A DNA stretch of 38,031 nucleotides from Alphaproteobacteria bacterium bin52. Its GTDB lineage: Bacteria > Pseudomonadota > Alphaproteobacteria > Thalassobaculales > Thalassobaculaceae. The notes under the pieces are model-generated. The model saw nothing but the letters and a program-made list of their open reading frames with translations. It ran no database searches and was not told the origin of the DNA. Positions 8,360-18,976 of this stretch are shown piece by piece. The position numbers were made by a program, and so were the translations under genes. The stretch spans positions 1 through 38,031 of the forward strand of contig MPMT01000045.1 of the NCBI GenBank assembly GCA_002238645.1, in the 5' to 3' direction. The stretch's first letter is position 1; every line of letters starts with the position of its first letter.

Positions 8360-8803
8360 TCAGGCGTCGTCGTCGCTCACCCAGGGCACGACGCCAAAGG
8401 AGATGCCCTCGTCGCGCAGCGCGTCGGCCTCCTCGCGGCTGGTCTCGCCGTAGATGGACTCGAGCTCGCTCTCGCCGCAGGAGATCCGCCGCGCCTCCTC
8501 CGCGAACCGTGGCCCGACATAGCTGCACGTCTGCTCAATGTGCTGGCGCAGCATCCGGAGTTGCTGGCGCATTGCCACAGCACGGGCAAGCGCGGTCGGC
8601 TCGGCCACCGGGGCTTCACGTCTCTCATCACGGCGCGACGACCGCGCGATGCTGGGCGCCATCAGTGCACGGGAGACCGCGGTCGAACCACAGGTCGGGC
8701 AGGCCAGCAATCCCTGTTCCGCCTGGGTCTCGAAGGTGGCGCTGTCGCGGAACCACGCATCGAACTCGTGCGCCTGATCACAGGCGAGTTGGTATCGGAT
8801 CAT
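8360..8803 (-). CDS. DUF1178 family protein
   Basis: A 147-residue protein of unknown function of the DUF1178 family, common in alpha- and betaproteobacteria. It opens with MIRYQLACDQAHEFDAWFRDS and has a CxxC pair (C35, C38) which, with C8 and H12, could form a zinc site. The middle is Ala/Arg-rich and helical. The C-terminal half carries the family's E-E-A-x-x-I-x-(C/Y)-G-E and GISF segments, ending in an acidic tail. Family length is about 140-160. It is transcribed alone, convergent with ubiG, 110 bp beyond the end of the liv operon on the same strand. The function is unknown. Confidence 0.88.
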   Translation of the reverse strand: MIRYQLACDQAHEFDAWFRDSATFETQAEQGLLACPTCGSTAVSRALMAPSIARSSRRDERREAPVAEPTALARAVAMRQQLRMLRQHIEQTCSYVGPRFAEEARRISCGESELESIYGETSREEADALRDEGISFGVVPWVSDDDA

Positions 8804-8913
8804 GTCCCCGGATCCCGTCTGCCCGGTTCAATGAATAGCCCCAATTGCCCGCACCGTCCATGGCCCGGCCCCGTGTCGGTCCCCACCGGGGCGCAGGTCC
8901 GGCGAGCCGGCCG

Positions 8914-10065
8914 TCACTCGAGCCGGGTAATTTCCTGCCAGTTTCCGTCCCTGATCACCGAGAGGATGGTGACGTCGACACCGCGGTGATCGTCGGGCCC
9001 GTAGGTGACCTGCACGTTCATGACCGGATCGAAGTAGTCAAGGCTCTCCATGGCCCGGATCAGGCTGTCAACCGTGAGCTCGCGTCCGGCGATCTCAAGC
9101 GCCCTGGTGAAGCCCTTCGCGGCGGCGTAGCCAAGCAGGGCACCGGTATTCGGGAACTCTCCGTGGGCCTTCTGCCACGCGGCAATGAAGCCGGCGACGG
9201 CGGGATCGCCGGCACGCGCCGCGAGATCCGACCAGGCCGACACGGCGTGCAGTCCCTCGGTCACGCCGCCGGGGACCTTGGCCAGCGCGCTGTGGAAGGC
9301 GCCCGACGGGCCGACGAACCTGATGCCGGACAGGCCGAGCTTCTTTGCCGTCCCCATCGTGGTAATGGTCTGGCGTATGCCGAGCGCCACTGCCACCATG
9401 TCGCATCCCTCCCCCTGCAGCTTCTGCAGGGAACCGATGAAATCGGCCTCGTCGGGCTTGTGCGTGGTCTCGGCAACGAAGGAGGCGCCCTCCTGCGCTT
9501 CCGCCTCGTCGGCTATCGCTTCGCGCACCTCCTTGCCGAAGTCGGACGGGATGTACATCGCGCACAGCTTCGAGGCATGGCCATTCTCGACCATGTAGCG
9601 GGCCGCGAGCCGCATCTGGTCGTAGTTGGACGTGCTGGCGGCAAACTTCAGCCGGACCGGAGGCGCAAGCATCTGGTAACCCGCCGACAGCGGGCTGATG
9701 TTGGGGATGTTCTTCGGGGTCATCAGCTTGAACCCGGCAACGTTCATCGGCGTGCCAAGGGTCAGCAGCATGGCGAACACCCGGTCGCGGTTGATCAGCT
9801 TGTTGAAGCCCTGCATCGCCTTGGGCATCTGGTAGCTGCTGTCCTCGACCACGAAACGGATCGTCCGGCCGTGGACGCCGCCGGCGGCGTTGACCTCGTC
9901 GAAGTGCAGGCGCGCGCCCGCGACGGCGGGAGCCCCGAAGGAGGCGAAGATCCCCGACAGGTCGCCGACGGACCCGATCACCACCTCGTCGTCGCTCACG
10001 CCCTGGTCGGCCAGGGCCGGTGTTGCCGCAAGCAGCGCGGAAACCACGATAAACAGACGTCTCAT
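8914..10065 (-). CDS. ABC transporter substrate-binding protein, branched-chain amino acid type
   Basis: Periplasmic ligand-binding component (Peripla_BP_6, LivK/HAAT type). The signal peptide is clear: MRRLF, a hydrophobic stretch, and a likely cut after ALA at residue 19. The mature protein begins with the family pattern VVIGSVGDLSG and has the two-lobed Leu/Ile/Val-binding fold (LHFDEVNAAGGVHGR, residues about 53-67). Length 383 is usual. It is the last gene of the livH-M-G-F-ligase-livK operon, 18 bp after the ligase. HAAT receptors bind amino acids, amides, aromatic acids or short acids. The neighbouring CoA ligase makes a carboxylic acid ligand plausible, but this is inference. Confidence 0.92.
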   Translation of the reverse strand: MRRLFIVVSALLAATPALADQGVSDDEVVIGSVGDLSGIFASFGAPAVAGARLHFDEVNAAGGVHGRTIRFVVEDSSYQMPKAMQGFNKLINRDRVFAMLLTLGTPMNVAGFKLMTPKNIPNISPLSAGYQMLAPPVRLKFAASTSNYDQMRLAARYMVENGHASKLCAMYIPSDFGKEVREAIADEAEAQEGASFVAETTHKPDEADFIGSLQKLQGEGCDMVAVALGIRQTITTMGTAKKLGLSGIRFVGPSGAFHSALAKVPGGVTEGLHAVSAWSDLAARAGDPAVAGFIAAWQKAHGEFPNTGALLGYAAAKGFTRALEIAGRELTVDSLIRAMESLDYFDPVMNVQVTYGPDDHRGVDVTILSVIRDGNWQEITRLE

Positions 10066-10083
10066 TCCCGATCTCCCTCGCCT

Positions 10084-11919
10084 TCAGTACATCTGCTCGA
10101 CCAGGTCCCGGTGGATCCGTTCCACGAGACCCCTGCGCAGCTTCATCGTCGGTGTCAGCTCATCGTCCTCCGCGGTCAGCAATACGTCGATCACCCGGAA
10201 ATCCTTGATCTGCTCGACCTGCGCGAACCTGTCGTTGACCGTTTCGACCTCGTCGCGGATCAGGTCCTGTACCGGAGCTGCCGCGCACAGTGACGGGAAG
10301 TCAGAGAACGGGGTGCGCGTCTGCTGGGCAAAGCGCTCGACGTTTTCCTGGTCGATCATGACCAGGGCCGTGAGGTATGGGCGCCGGTCCCCGACTATCA
10401 TGGCGTCGGTGATGTAGGGAGACAGTTTCAGCTGGTTCTCGATCTCCGACGGCGTGATGTTCTTGCCTCCCGCGGTAATGATAATGTCCTTTATCCGGCC
10501 GCTTATCCAGTAGAATCCCTGGTTATCGACCCGGCCGATGTCGCCGGTATGCAGCCATCCGTCGCGGATCGTGTCCGCCGTCTGTTCCGGTTTGCGCCAG
10601 TATCCCTGGAACACCAGCGGACCCCGCGCCAGCAGTTCACCCTCAGGCGAGATCCGCAACTCGATGCCGGGGACCACCCGGCCGACCGAACCAACGCGGT
10701 TCGCGCCCGGCAGGTTGACCGACAGGATGCCGGAACTCTCGGTCTGCCCGTATCCCTCCAGCATGACGAGCCCGATGGCCCAGTACCAGCGCACCAGGTC
10801 CTGCGAGATCGGCGCCGCACCGGTGGTGATCCGCCGCACCCGGTCGAGGCCGATCATGCGACGCAGGTTCGCGAGCACCAGCCAGTCCCATGCCCGGTAT
10901 CGCAGATCGAGGAGGAACGGGACCGGCCGGCCTTCCAGCAGGCAGGCCGCCCGGCGATGGCCGCAGGCAAGCGCGCGAGCGTAGGCCCAGCGGCCGATCG
11001 GCGTCGCCTCGCCGACCGTCATGGCCACGCGGGAGTGGATCTTCTCCCAGATCCGCGGCACGCCGGTAAACACCGTGGGCGAGACCTCGCGAAGGTTGTC
11101 GAACACGGTCTCGGTACTCTCCGCGAAATTCACCACGGACCCGGTTGCAACCGGCACGAATACCGAAAGCAGCCGTTCGAGAACATGGCACAGCGGCAGG
11201 AAGCAGAGCTGTTCGTCCCCGGTCCCGACCGGCAGCACGTCGAGAGCGGACGCGAGCGAGAACAGGATGTTGCGATGCGAGAGCATCGCTCCCTTCGGGG
11301 CCCCTGTCGTGCCGGAGGTGTAGACCAGGATCGCGGTATCTTCGGGACGGGCGGCCGCGACCGCCTCTTCGAACCGCTCAGGGTGGTCGCGGTGCGCGTC
11401 ACGGCCGAGCCTGCACAGATCGTCAAGGAACATGATTCCCGGATCGTCAAGCCCGTGCAGGCCGTCGCGTTCGAACACGATGCAGGCGCGCACGTCCGGC
11501 ACCCGAGCGCGGATCTCGAGAAACTTGTCGAGCTGTTCGTCGTTCTCGATGAACAGGAACCGGGTACCGGAGTCGGCCAGCAGAAAGGCAACCTGTTCGG
11601 GACTGTCGGTCGGGTAGATGCCATTGGCGATCCCGCCGACACACTGAATGGCGAGATCGGTGTAGATCCACTGCCTGTTGTCCTCCGACAGGATCGATAC
11701 CACGTCGCCGCGGCGCAGCCCGAGTTCGACCAGGCCGAGGCCGATCGCCCGGGCACCGTCAAGAAAGTCGTTCCACGAACTGCCGCGCCACAGCCCGAGC
11801 GTCTTCTCGCGATGGGCGACGCGATCACCACGCTCACGGCATCGTGCAAGAAACAGTGCCGTCAGGGTGTCGCATCCGTCGATGCGCACCGGTTCGGTCT
11901 GATCAATACGCTGATCCAT
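10084..11919 (-). CDS. AMP-dependent acyl-CoA synthetase (long-chain type) inside a liv operon
   Basis: Activates a carboxylic acid to its acyl-AMP and then CoA thioester. Visible motifs: P-loop YTSGTTGAPKG (residues 200-210), YGQTE acyl-binding motif, GWLHTGDIG, TAGGKNITPSEIEN hinge region, and a C-terminal catalytic Lys in LTPTMKLRR. Overall it resembles long-chain (FadD15/FAA-like) synthetases, about 600 residues; this one is 611. The start ATG 11919 follows an AGGA site 7 bp after livF stops. The frame is open further upstream inside livF, but that part is a shadow. Its place between livF and livK suggests that the imported substrate, or a product of it, is converted to a CoA ester. Chain length and specificity cannot be inferred. 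Confidence 0.93.
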   Translation of the reverse strand: MDQRIDQTEPVRIDGCDTLTALFLARCRERGDRVAHREKTLGLWRGSSWNDFLDGARAIGLGLVELGLRRGDVVSILSEDNRQWIYTDLAIQCVGGIANGIYPTDSPEQVAFLLADSGTRFLFIENDEQLDKFLEIRARVPDVRACIVFERDGLHGLDDPGIMFLDDLCRLGRDAHRDHPERFEEAVAAARPEDTAILVYTSGTTGAPKGAMLSHRNILFSLASALDVLPVGTGDEQLCFLPLCHVLERLLSVFVPVATGSVVNFAESTETVFDNLREVSPTVFTGVPRIWEKIHSRVAMTVGEATPIGRWAYARALACGHRRAACLLEGRPVPFLLDLRYRAWDWLVLANLRRMIGLDRVRRITTGAAPISQDLVRWYWAIGLVMLEGYGQTESSGILSVNLPGANRVGSVGRVVPGIELRISPEGELLARGPLVFQGYWRKPEQTADTIRDGWLHTGDIGRVDNQGFYWISGRIKDIIITAGGKNITPSEIENQLKLSPYITDAMIVGDRRPYLTALVMIDQENVERFAQQTRTPFSDFPSLCAAAPVQDLIRDEVETVNDRFAQVEQIKDFRVIDVLLTAEDDELTPTMKLRRGLVERIHRDLVEQMY

Positions 11920-11926
11920 GCCGTTC

Positions 11927-12696
<770 letters not shown>

Positions 12697-12700
<4 letters not shown>

Positions 12701-13473
12701 TTCACTGCTTCCGGCGCATCGCCGAGGTAGGCGCTCACCACCTCGGGATGGGACTGGACGAGCTCCGGCGGCCCGGTCACCACCACCCGCCCCTCCGACA
12801 GCGCAAGCACCCGGTCGCTGATTGCCGAGACCAGGTTCATGTCGTGCTCCACCATGACCACGGTGATGCCCATGCGGTCGCGCAGGTCCCTGATCCAGAA
12901 CCCCATGTCACGGGTTTCCTCGACCGACAGCCCCGAAGCGGGTTCGTCGAGCAGCACCAGCTTCGGCCCGGTGGCGAGCGCACGGCCGAGCTCGACCACC
13001 TTGCGGATCCCGTATGGCAGTCCGGCGATCATGCGTTCGCGATAGGGCTGCAGCTCGAGGAAGTCGATCACCTGCTCCACCGCCTCGCGATGGGCAATCT
13101 CCTCGCGGCGCACCGACGGCAGGAACAGCAGCTGCGCCGGCAGCGACGCCCTTCGACTGGTGTGACGGCCGATCAGCAGGTTCTGCAGCACGCTCGCGTG
13201 ATCGAACAGCTCGATGTTCTGGAAGGTGCGGGCGATCCCGAGCCCCGCGATTGCGGAGGGTGGCTGCGCGAGCAGGCTGCGTCCCTCGAACCGGATGTCA
13301 CCGGTATCGGGATCCAGGAACCGGGAAACCAGGTTGAACAGCGTCGACTTGCCGGCGCCATTCGGTCCGACAATGGCGAAGATCTCGCCTGACTGTACCT
13401 GCAGGCAGACCTCGTGCAGCGCGACCACGCCGCCGAACCGGACCGTGACCGCCTCGGTCTCGAGCAGAGTCAC
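12697..13473 (-). CDS. livG: branched-chain amino acid-type ABC transporter ATPase LivG
   Basis: Second ATPase of the importer. Walker A GPNGAGKST (residues 36-44), the LivG-specific IARTFQNIELF segment, Walker B LVLLDEPASGL and the VEHDM switch His are present. In place of the usual LSxGQ signature it has LPYGIRK, the form normal for LivG. I chose GTG 13473, because it overlaps the TGA of livM by 4 nt (GTGA) and begins right before the conserved LLETEAVTVRFGG. The frame is open far upstream in livM but that is a shadow. Length 258 matches the family. Confidence 0.94.
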
Positions 13474-14552
13474 CGGAACCGTTCCGTGCGCAGGTAGCTC
13501 TTCTGCCGGCGGAACATGTCGCGCCGACAGAACGGGAACAGGTCGAGCCATACCTTCCACTTGGTCAGGCGGCCATGCAGCCCGTGCGGCTCGTAGAGGA
13601 CGAACAGCACGATCAGCACGCTGAACAGGCTGGTTTCGAGTCCGGGAACGGCCACCGTCCCGACCGCGTCGCGGACCAGGTTGATCGCCTGCGGAATCAG
13701 TCCGACGATCACCGCGCCGTACCACGCGCCATGGATCGATCCGAGACCGCCGATCACGATCATGAGCAGCAGCTGGATCGACAGGATGATGGTGAACACC
13801 TCGTGGTTGAAGCTGTAGAAGAAGTGGCCCATGAGGGCTCCGGCCCACCCGGTGACCATGCACGACAGGCCGAAGGCGGCCGCCTTGGTCCGGGCAAGGC
13901 TGATCCCGGCCGCCTGGGCGGAAATCTCGGAGTCGCGTATGGCGATGAAGGCGCGCCCGAGTGGCGAGCGCAACAGGTTGCGGTATCCGAGCGTGACCAG
14001 CACGGCGACACCGAGGCACAGCCAGTAGAACAAGTCGGGTGCCGCGTACCGGTCGATCACCAGTCCCGCGATCTCCGGGGTCGGCGCCGTCAGCCCGATC
14101 ACACCGCCGGTCCATGGTTCGGCAAGCACGATGATGTCCTCGGTCAGCATCGACAGCGCCAGCGTCGCGATCGCCAGGTACAACCCGTGCAGCCGCAACG
14201 CCGGGATCGCCACCGCAACCCCGCACAGGCCGCTGATCACGCCGGCCAGCAGGAACGCCAGCGGAAACGGCAGGCCGAAGCTGTTCATGAGGATCGCGTT
14301 GACGTAGCAGCCGAGCGCCAGGAACGCGGCGTGACCGAGACTGACCTGGCCGGCATGGCCGGTCAGGAGCATCAGTCCCATGCCCGCGATCGCCCAGATC
14401 ACGACGCTGGTTGCCTCTCCGAGAAGGAAATCGTCGAGAACGAACGGCAGCAGCACCGCGCCCAGCAGCAGGCTCCCGTAGCGCAGTCCGTCCGCCAGGT
14501 CGGCGAACAGCCTGATGTCCTGGTCGTAGTGCTCCTTGAAGCGGAAGCGCAT
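13470..14552 (-). CDS. livM: branched-chain amino acid-type ABC transporter permease LivM
   Basis: Inner-membrane permease with multiple hydrophobic segments. Recognisable LivM features include GLMLLTGHAGQVSLGHAAF near residue 60, LRLHGLYLAIATLA near 125, and GGLGSIHGAWYGAVIVG near 270. The roughly 30-residue hydrophilic N-terminus and the basic C-terminal tail both face the cytoplasm by expectation. Length 360 is in range. The ATG shares one base with the TGA of livH (TGATG), so the two are probably translationally coupled. Confidence 0.94.
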   Translation of the reverse strand: MRFRFKEHYDQDIRLFADLADGLRYGSLLLGAVLLPFVLDDFLLGEATSVVIWAIAGMGLMLLTGHAGQVSLGHAAFLALGCYVNAILMNSFGLPFPLAFLLAGVISGLCGVAVAIPALRLHGLYLAIATLALSMLTEDIIVLAEPWTGGVIGLTAPTPEIAGLVIDRYAAPDLFYWLCLGVAVLVTLGYRNLLRSPLGRAFIAIRDSEISAQAAGISLARTKAAAFGLSCMVTGWAGALMGHFFYSFNHEVFTIILSIQLLLMIVIGGLGSIHGAWYGAVIVGLIPQAINLVRDAVGTVAVPGLETSLFSVLIVLFVLYEPHGLHGRLTKWKVWLDLFPFCRRDMFRRQKSYLRTERFR

Positions 14553-15427
14553 CAGACCTTCTTTCCCATGACCTGGCTGAACAGTCCCTGCGGGCGCAGG
14601 AGCAGCACGACGATCAGCAGCGCATAGGGAATGATCTGCGAGTAGCCGGCAGCAATGAACCGTGCGGCAAAGGGTTCGGACAGGCCGACCAGCAGACCGC
14701 CCAGCAGCGCACCCGGAAGCGACCCGAACCCGCCGATCACCGCGGCTGCAAATGCCTTGATGCCGAGCAGGCCGGCGGACGGATCGATTGATCCCTTGGT
14801 CGCGAACAGGATGCCGGCGATGGCGGCAATGGCGCCGGCAAGCGCCCAGGTCAGTCCGTGGATGCGCCTGACCGGTATTCCCATGTAGTAGGCGGCAAGC
14901 TGGTTCTGGCTCGACGCCTGCATGGCGATGCCGAGCCGGGAGCGGTTGAAGAACACGAACAGCAGGCCGGTGAGCAGGAGCGTCACCACGATGACCGCGA
15001 CCTCGTCCAGGCCGAGCACCAGACCGGCGAAACGCGCGTTGCTGCCGGCAAGCGGGTTCTCGAGCGAAAGCGGTTCATGTCCCCAGACCAGGCCGGCCAC
15101 GAACCGCAGCACGAAGCCGAGCGCGATGGTGAGGATCACCACCGTGACCTGTGACTGCCCGAAGATGCGCCGGAGCACCAGCCGTTCCATTGACCAGCCG
15201 ACCGCGGCCATGCCGGCGACGGCCCCGGCACACGCGACGAGGAAGGGCATGCCCAGCCAGTCGGCGTTCCCGAGGCCCACCGCCAGGAAAGCGCCGAGCA
15301 TCATCATGTCGCCCTGGGCGAAGTTGACCTGTTCGGTCGCCTTGTAGATCAGCACGAACCCGAGTGCGATCAGCCCGTAGATGCAACCGTTTGCCAGCCC
15401 GCTGACCGTGAGTTGCAGGATTTCCAC
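14552..15427 (-). CDS. livH: branched-chain amino acid-type ABC transporter permease LivH
   Basis: First gene of the operon and partner permease to LivM. It begins MEILQLTVSGLANGCIYGLIAL, a typical LivH start, followed by the VNFAQGDMMMLGAF segment and the GGFGSLPGALLGGLLVG loop (about residue 230-246) that contacts the ATPases. Length 291 is standard. The operon promoter should lie in the 129 bp before 15557, shared with the divergent methyltransferase; I see no convincing -35/-10 pair there. Confidence 0.95.
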   Translation of the reverse strand: MEILQLTVSGLANGCIYGLIALGFVLIYKATEQVNFAQGDMMMLGAFLAVGLGNADWLGMPFLVACAGAVAGMAAVGWSMERLVLRRIFGQSQVTVVILTIALGFVLRFVAGLVWGHEPLSLENPLAGSNARFAGLVLGLDEVAVIVVTLLLTGLLFVFFNRSRLGIAMQASSQNQLAAYYMGIPVRRIHGLTWALAGAIAAIAGILFATKGSIDPSAGLLGIKAFAAAVIGGFGSLPGALLGGLLVGLSEPFAARFIAAGYSQIIPYALLIVVLLLRPQGLFSQVMGKKV

Positions 15428-15556
15428 CAGGTTTCCTCCCGCCTGCGGCAGCGGCTGATTCCTGACAAATGGTAGCGGGAGAGCAGGTGAATGTCATCGA
15501 CCCGCCGGCAGTTCGTGGCCTATCCATTGGCACGAGCATCCGGCAAGGAGTCCGTC

Positions 15557-16198
15557 ATGACCACAGACCCTGCTTCGCTGCACCCTTCTGCCTGGGTCAC
15601 CCGGTTCGCGTCCCTGATCCCGCGCGGCGCCAGCGTGCTCGACCTGGCCTGCGGGTCGGGCCGGCACGCGCGCTACCTGCTCGCCCTGGGACACCCGGTG
15701 GTGATGGCGGACCGGGATGTTTCAGGTGTCGCCGACCTCGCTCACGCCGCGGGCGCCGAGATCGTCCGACATGATCTAGAGGGCCCGGCGCAGTGGCCGT
15801 TCGGCGAACGGCGCTTCGCGGCGGTGGTGGTCACCAACTACCTGCACCGGCCCCTGTTCGGCCGCATCATCCAGGCGGTGGCCCCGGGCGGCATCCTGAT
15901 CTACGAGACCTTCGCCGAAGGCAATGCCGCGTTCGGTCGCCCGCGCAACCCCGACTTCCTGCTCGGGCGCGAGGAACTGCTGGACCGGGTCCGGCCGCAC
16001 CTGGGGGTGATTGCGTTCGAGGACCTCGCCGTGAGTTCGCCGCGACCCGCCGTGGTGCAGCGAATCGCGGCGGTCAGGCCAGGCGGCCGCAGCAGTGCTT
16101 GTACTTCCGCCCCGAGCCGCACGGACACGGCTCGTTGCGCGACACCCGCCCCCAGGTCGAGCGATCGTTCGGATCCCGGTTCCGTGCCGAGCGCCTGA
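15557..16198 (+). CDS. class I SAM-dependent methyltransferase
   Basis: Small methyltransferase of unknown target. The SAM motif [13 protein letters not shown] (residues 28-39 region) is followed by an acidic strand end (MADRD) and a post-motif GGILIYETF strand. ATG 15557 is preceded by AAGGAG with 6-nt spacing, so it is preferred over the more upstream frame. Conserved sequence ends near residue 174 (VVQRIAAVR). The next 39 residues, rich in Ser/Thr/Arg/Pro, are read antisense through the 3' end of secA and look like unselected read-through. The total is 213 residues. It is divergent from livH. The methylated substrate cannot be told. Confidence 0.85.
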   Translation: MTTDPASLHPSAWVTRFASLIPRGASVLDLACGSGRHARYLLALGHPVVMADRDVSGVADLAHAAGAEIVRHDLEGPAQWPFGERRFAAVVVTNYLHRPLFGRIIQAVAPGGILIYETFAEGNAAFGRPRNPDFLLGREELLDRVRPHLGVIAFEDLAVSSPRPAVVQRIAAVRPGGRSSACTSAPSRTDTARCATPAPRSSDRSDPGSVPSA

Positions 16199-18788
16199 GC
16201 AGCGGCCGCCGCGCTTCGTTCTGGGCCGCACCCCGCTCGTCGTCGCCAGCCGGATCGGCGCGGACCTCGCGCATCTGTCCGTTCAGCCCGGCCGCCGCCG
16301 CGCGCGTCTCAGTCTCTTCGGCCTGCCCGACCTGGATCTCCAGATGCGCCAGCACCCCGGTGATTGTCTGGCGCAGGGTGGCGAGCATCGCCTCGAACAG
16401 CGCGAAGGCTTCCCGCTTGTACTCGTTGAGCGGGTCTCGCTGGGCGTAGGCACGCAGGTTGATGCCCTGGCGCAGGTGGTCCAGGGACAGCAGGTGTTCC
16501 TTCCACTGCTGGTCGAGAACCTGGAGCAGCAGCGACTTCTCCGCCATGCGCATGAGTTCGGGCCGGTAGTTGGCCGCCTTCTCCGCCATGTGGCGCGCCG
16601 ATGCGTCGGTCAGGCGTTCCGTGATCTCCTGGTCGGCGATCCCTTCCTCCGCCGCCCACTCCGCCACCGGCACCGTCAGTCCAAGCGCATTCCGGGTCCC
16701 GGTCACCAGCTGTTCGGTATCCCACTGGTCGGGATAGCTGCCGGGTGGGATCGCCGTGGCGACCATGTCCTCGATCACCTGCCGGCGCATGTCCGAGACG
16801 GTCTCGCTGACATCCTCGGACCGCATGATGTCCTTGCGCTGCTCGAAGATGACCGTGCGCTGGTCGTTCATCACGTCGTCGTACTTGAGCAGCTGCTTGC
16901 GGATCTCGAAGTTGCGCGCCTCGACCTTCATCTGTGCCTTCTCGAGCGCCTTGTTGATCCAGGGGTGAACGATCGCCTCGCCGTCCTCGAGTCCGAGCTT
17001 GCGCAGGACGCCGTCCATGCGGTCGGATCCGAAGATCCGCATCAGGTCGTCTTCCAGCGACAGGAAGAACTTCGACGAGCCCGGGTCGCCCTGCCGGCCC
17101 GACCGGCCGCGCAGCTGGTTGTCGATGCGCCGGCTCTCGTGGCGCTCGGTCCCGATCACGCAGAGACCTCCGGCGGCGATCACCCGCGCCTTCAGTTGCT
17201 CGACCTCGGCGCGGACCACACTGATCTTCGCCGCATCCCCGTCGGGGACCTCGGTCTGGATCCGCATGTCCGGGTTGCCGCCGAGCTGGATGTCGGTACC
17301 GCGGCCCGCCATGTTGGTGGCGATGGTCACGGTGCCCGGGCCCCCTGCCTGGGCGATGATACTGGCTTCCTGCTCGTGGAACCGGGCATTAAGCACCTGG
17401 TGGGGTATCTTCCCGGCCGACAGCAGCCCTGCCAGCAGTTCCGATTTCTCGATCGATACCGTGCCGACCAGGGTCGGCTGCCCGCGCTGGCGGCAGTCCT
17501 CGATCAGCGCGATGATCGCGTCCCATTTCTCCTCCGCCGTCCGATAGACCTCGTCGTCGTGGTCGCTGCGGTTGACCGGGAGATTGGTGGGAACCTCGAC
17601 CACGTCGAGCCGGTAGATTTCCTCGAACTCGGCAGCCTCGGTCATCGCGGTGCCGGTCATGCCCGCGAGCTTGGGGTACAGCCTGAAGTAGTTCTGGAAG
17701 GTGATTGAGGCGAGGGTCTGGTTCTCGTTCTGGATGGTCACCTCTTCCTTGGCTTCCAGCGCCTGGTGAAGCCCCTCGGAGTACCGCCGCCCCTCCATGG
17801 CGCGCCCGGTGAACTCGTCGATGATCACCACCATGTCGTTGCGCACGATGTAGTCGACATCCCGGGCGAACAGCTTGTGAGCCCTGAGCGCCTGGTTCAC
17901 GTGGTGCACCGCCGAGACGTTCTGGATGTCGTACATGCCGCCTTCGGTCACGATGCCGTGTTCCTGCAGCAGTGTTTCGACGCGCTCGGTCCCCGCCTCG
18001 GTCAGGGTGACGGTGCGCAGCTTCTCGTCCTTTTCGAAATCCTCGTCGCCGAGTTCCGGGATCAGCCGGTCGATCTGCCGATAGAGTTCCGAGCTGTCCT
18101 CCGACGGACCGGAGATGATGAGCGGGGTGCGGGCCTCGTCAATCAGGATCGAGTCCACCTCGTCGACGATCGCGTAGGCGAAGTCGCGCTGGCTCATGTC
18201 CTCGAGCCGGAACTTCATGTTGTCGCGCAGATAGTCGAACCCGAATTCGTTGTTGGTCCCGTAGGTGACATCGGCGGCATAGGCGCGCTGGCGCTCCTGG
18301 TCGGTCAGGCCGTGCACGATGACGCCGACGGAAAGCCCTAGAAATTCGTAGATCGCGCCCATCCACTCGGCGTCGCGCCGGGCGAGGTAGTCGTTGACGG
18401 TCACCACGTGCACGCCGCCACCGGCCAGCGCGTTCAGGTAGACCGGCAGGGTGGCGACCAGGGTCTTGCCCTCGCCCGTCTTCATCTCGGCGATCATGCC
18501 CTGGTGGAGCACGATGCCACCGAGCAGCTGCACGTCGAAGTGGCGCTGTCCGAGTGTCCGCTTCGCCGCCTCGCGCACCGTGGCGAACGCCTCCTCGAGC
18601 AGCCCGTCGAGCGTCTCGCCGCCGGCCAGGCGTTCGCGGAACCAGCGGGTCCGGCCCCTGAGCTCGTCGTCGCTCAGGTTCTCGATCTGGGGCTCGAGCG
18701 CGTTGATCGCATCGACGTACCGCTGGAACCGCTTCAGGATCCTGTCATTCTGGGAACCGAAGAATGTCCTGGCGATCGCACCGATCAT
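16074..18788 (-). CDS. secA: preprotein translocase ATPase SecA
   Basis: Motor of the Sec export system, driving unfolded preproteins through SecYEG. The 904 residues show the full SecA plan: N-terminal helix [16 protein letters not shown], Walker [10 protein letters not shown] (about 102-110), DEAD-box-like [36 protein letters not shown] in NBD2, [37 protein letters not shown], and the C-terminal zinc motif C-P-C-x8-C-C used for SecB binding. ATG 18788 is chosen because family SecA proteins start M-I-G-x-(I/L/F); an upstream ATG adds 15 non-conserved residues. Its last 125 bp overlap the antisense end of the methyltransferase frame. Confidence 0.97.
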   Translation of the reverse strand: MIGAIARTFFGSQNDRILKRFQRYVDAINALEPQIENLSDDELRGRTRWFRERLAGGETLDGLLEEAFATVREAAKRTLGQRHFDVQLLGGIVLHQGMIAEMKTGEGKTLVATLPVYLNALAGGGVHVVTVNDYLARRDAEWMGAIYEFLGLSVGVIVHGLTDQERQRAYAADVTYGTNNEFGFDYLRDNMKFRLEDMSQRDFAYAIVDEVDSILIDEARTPLIISGPSEDSSELYRQIDRLIPELGDEDFEKDEKLRTVTLTEAGTERVETLLQEHGIVTEGGMYDIQNVSAVHHVNQALRAHKLFARDVDYIVRNDMVVIIDEFTGRAMEGRRYSEGLHQALEAKEEVTIQNENQTLASITFQNYFRLYPKLAGMTGTAMTEAAEFEEIYRLDVVEVPTNLPVNRSDHDDEVYRTAEEKWDAIIALIEDCRQRGQPTLVGTVSIEKSELLAGLLSAGKIPHQVLNARFHEQEASIIAQAGGPGTVTIATNMAGRGTDIQLGGNPDMRIQTEVPDGDAAKISVVRAEVEQLKARVIAAGGLCVIGTERHESRRIDNQLRGRSGRQGDPGSSKFFLSLEDDLMRIFGSDRMDGVLRKLGLEDGEAIVHPWINKALEKAQMKVEARNFEIRKQLLKYDDVMNDQRTVIFEQRKDIMRSEDVSETVSDMRRQVIEDMVATAIPPGSYPDQWDTEQLVTGTRNALGLTVPVAEWAAEEGIADQEITERLTDASARHMAEKAANYRPELMRMAEKSLLLQVLDQQWKEHLLSLDHLRQGINLRAYAQRDPLNEYKREAFALFEAMLATLRQTITGVLAHLEIQVGQAEETETRAAAAGLNGQMREVRADPAGDDERGAAQNEARRPLLRRSARNRDPNDRSTWGRVSRNEPCPCGSGRKYKHCCGRLA

Positions 18789-18976
18789 GCTGGCACCCGA
18801 ATCGTGGTGGTACGGAAACACGCCCGGAGTCACGGACCGCTTCCGTGGTCGGGCAGCGTCTCAAGACATACGGCCGTCCACGGCTGACTGTCAACGCGGG
18901 ACGCCGATTGCACGTGCCGCACACCCTTCCTATCCTGCCGGTTGCGGTGACGGGCCCCGGGCGGCGGAACCAGGAC

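Noticed and set aside
16095..17708. Plus-strand open frame opposite secA
   Set aside because: His/Leu/Arg-rich mirror of SecA codons without domain features.
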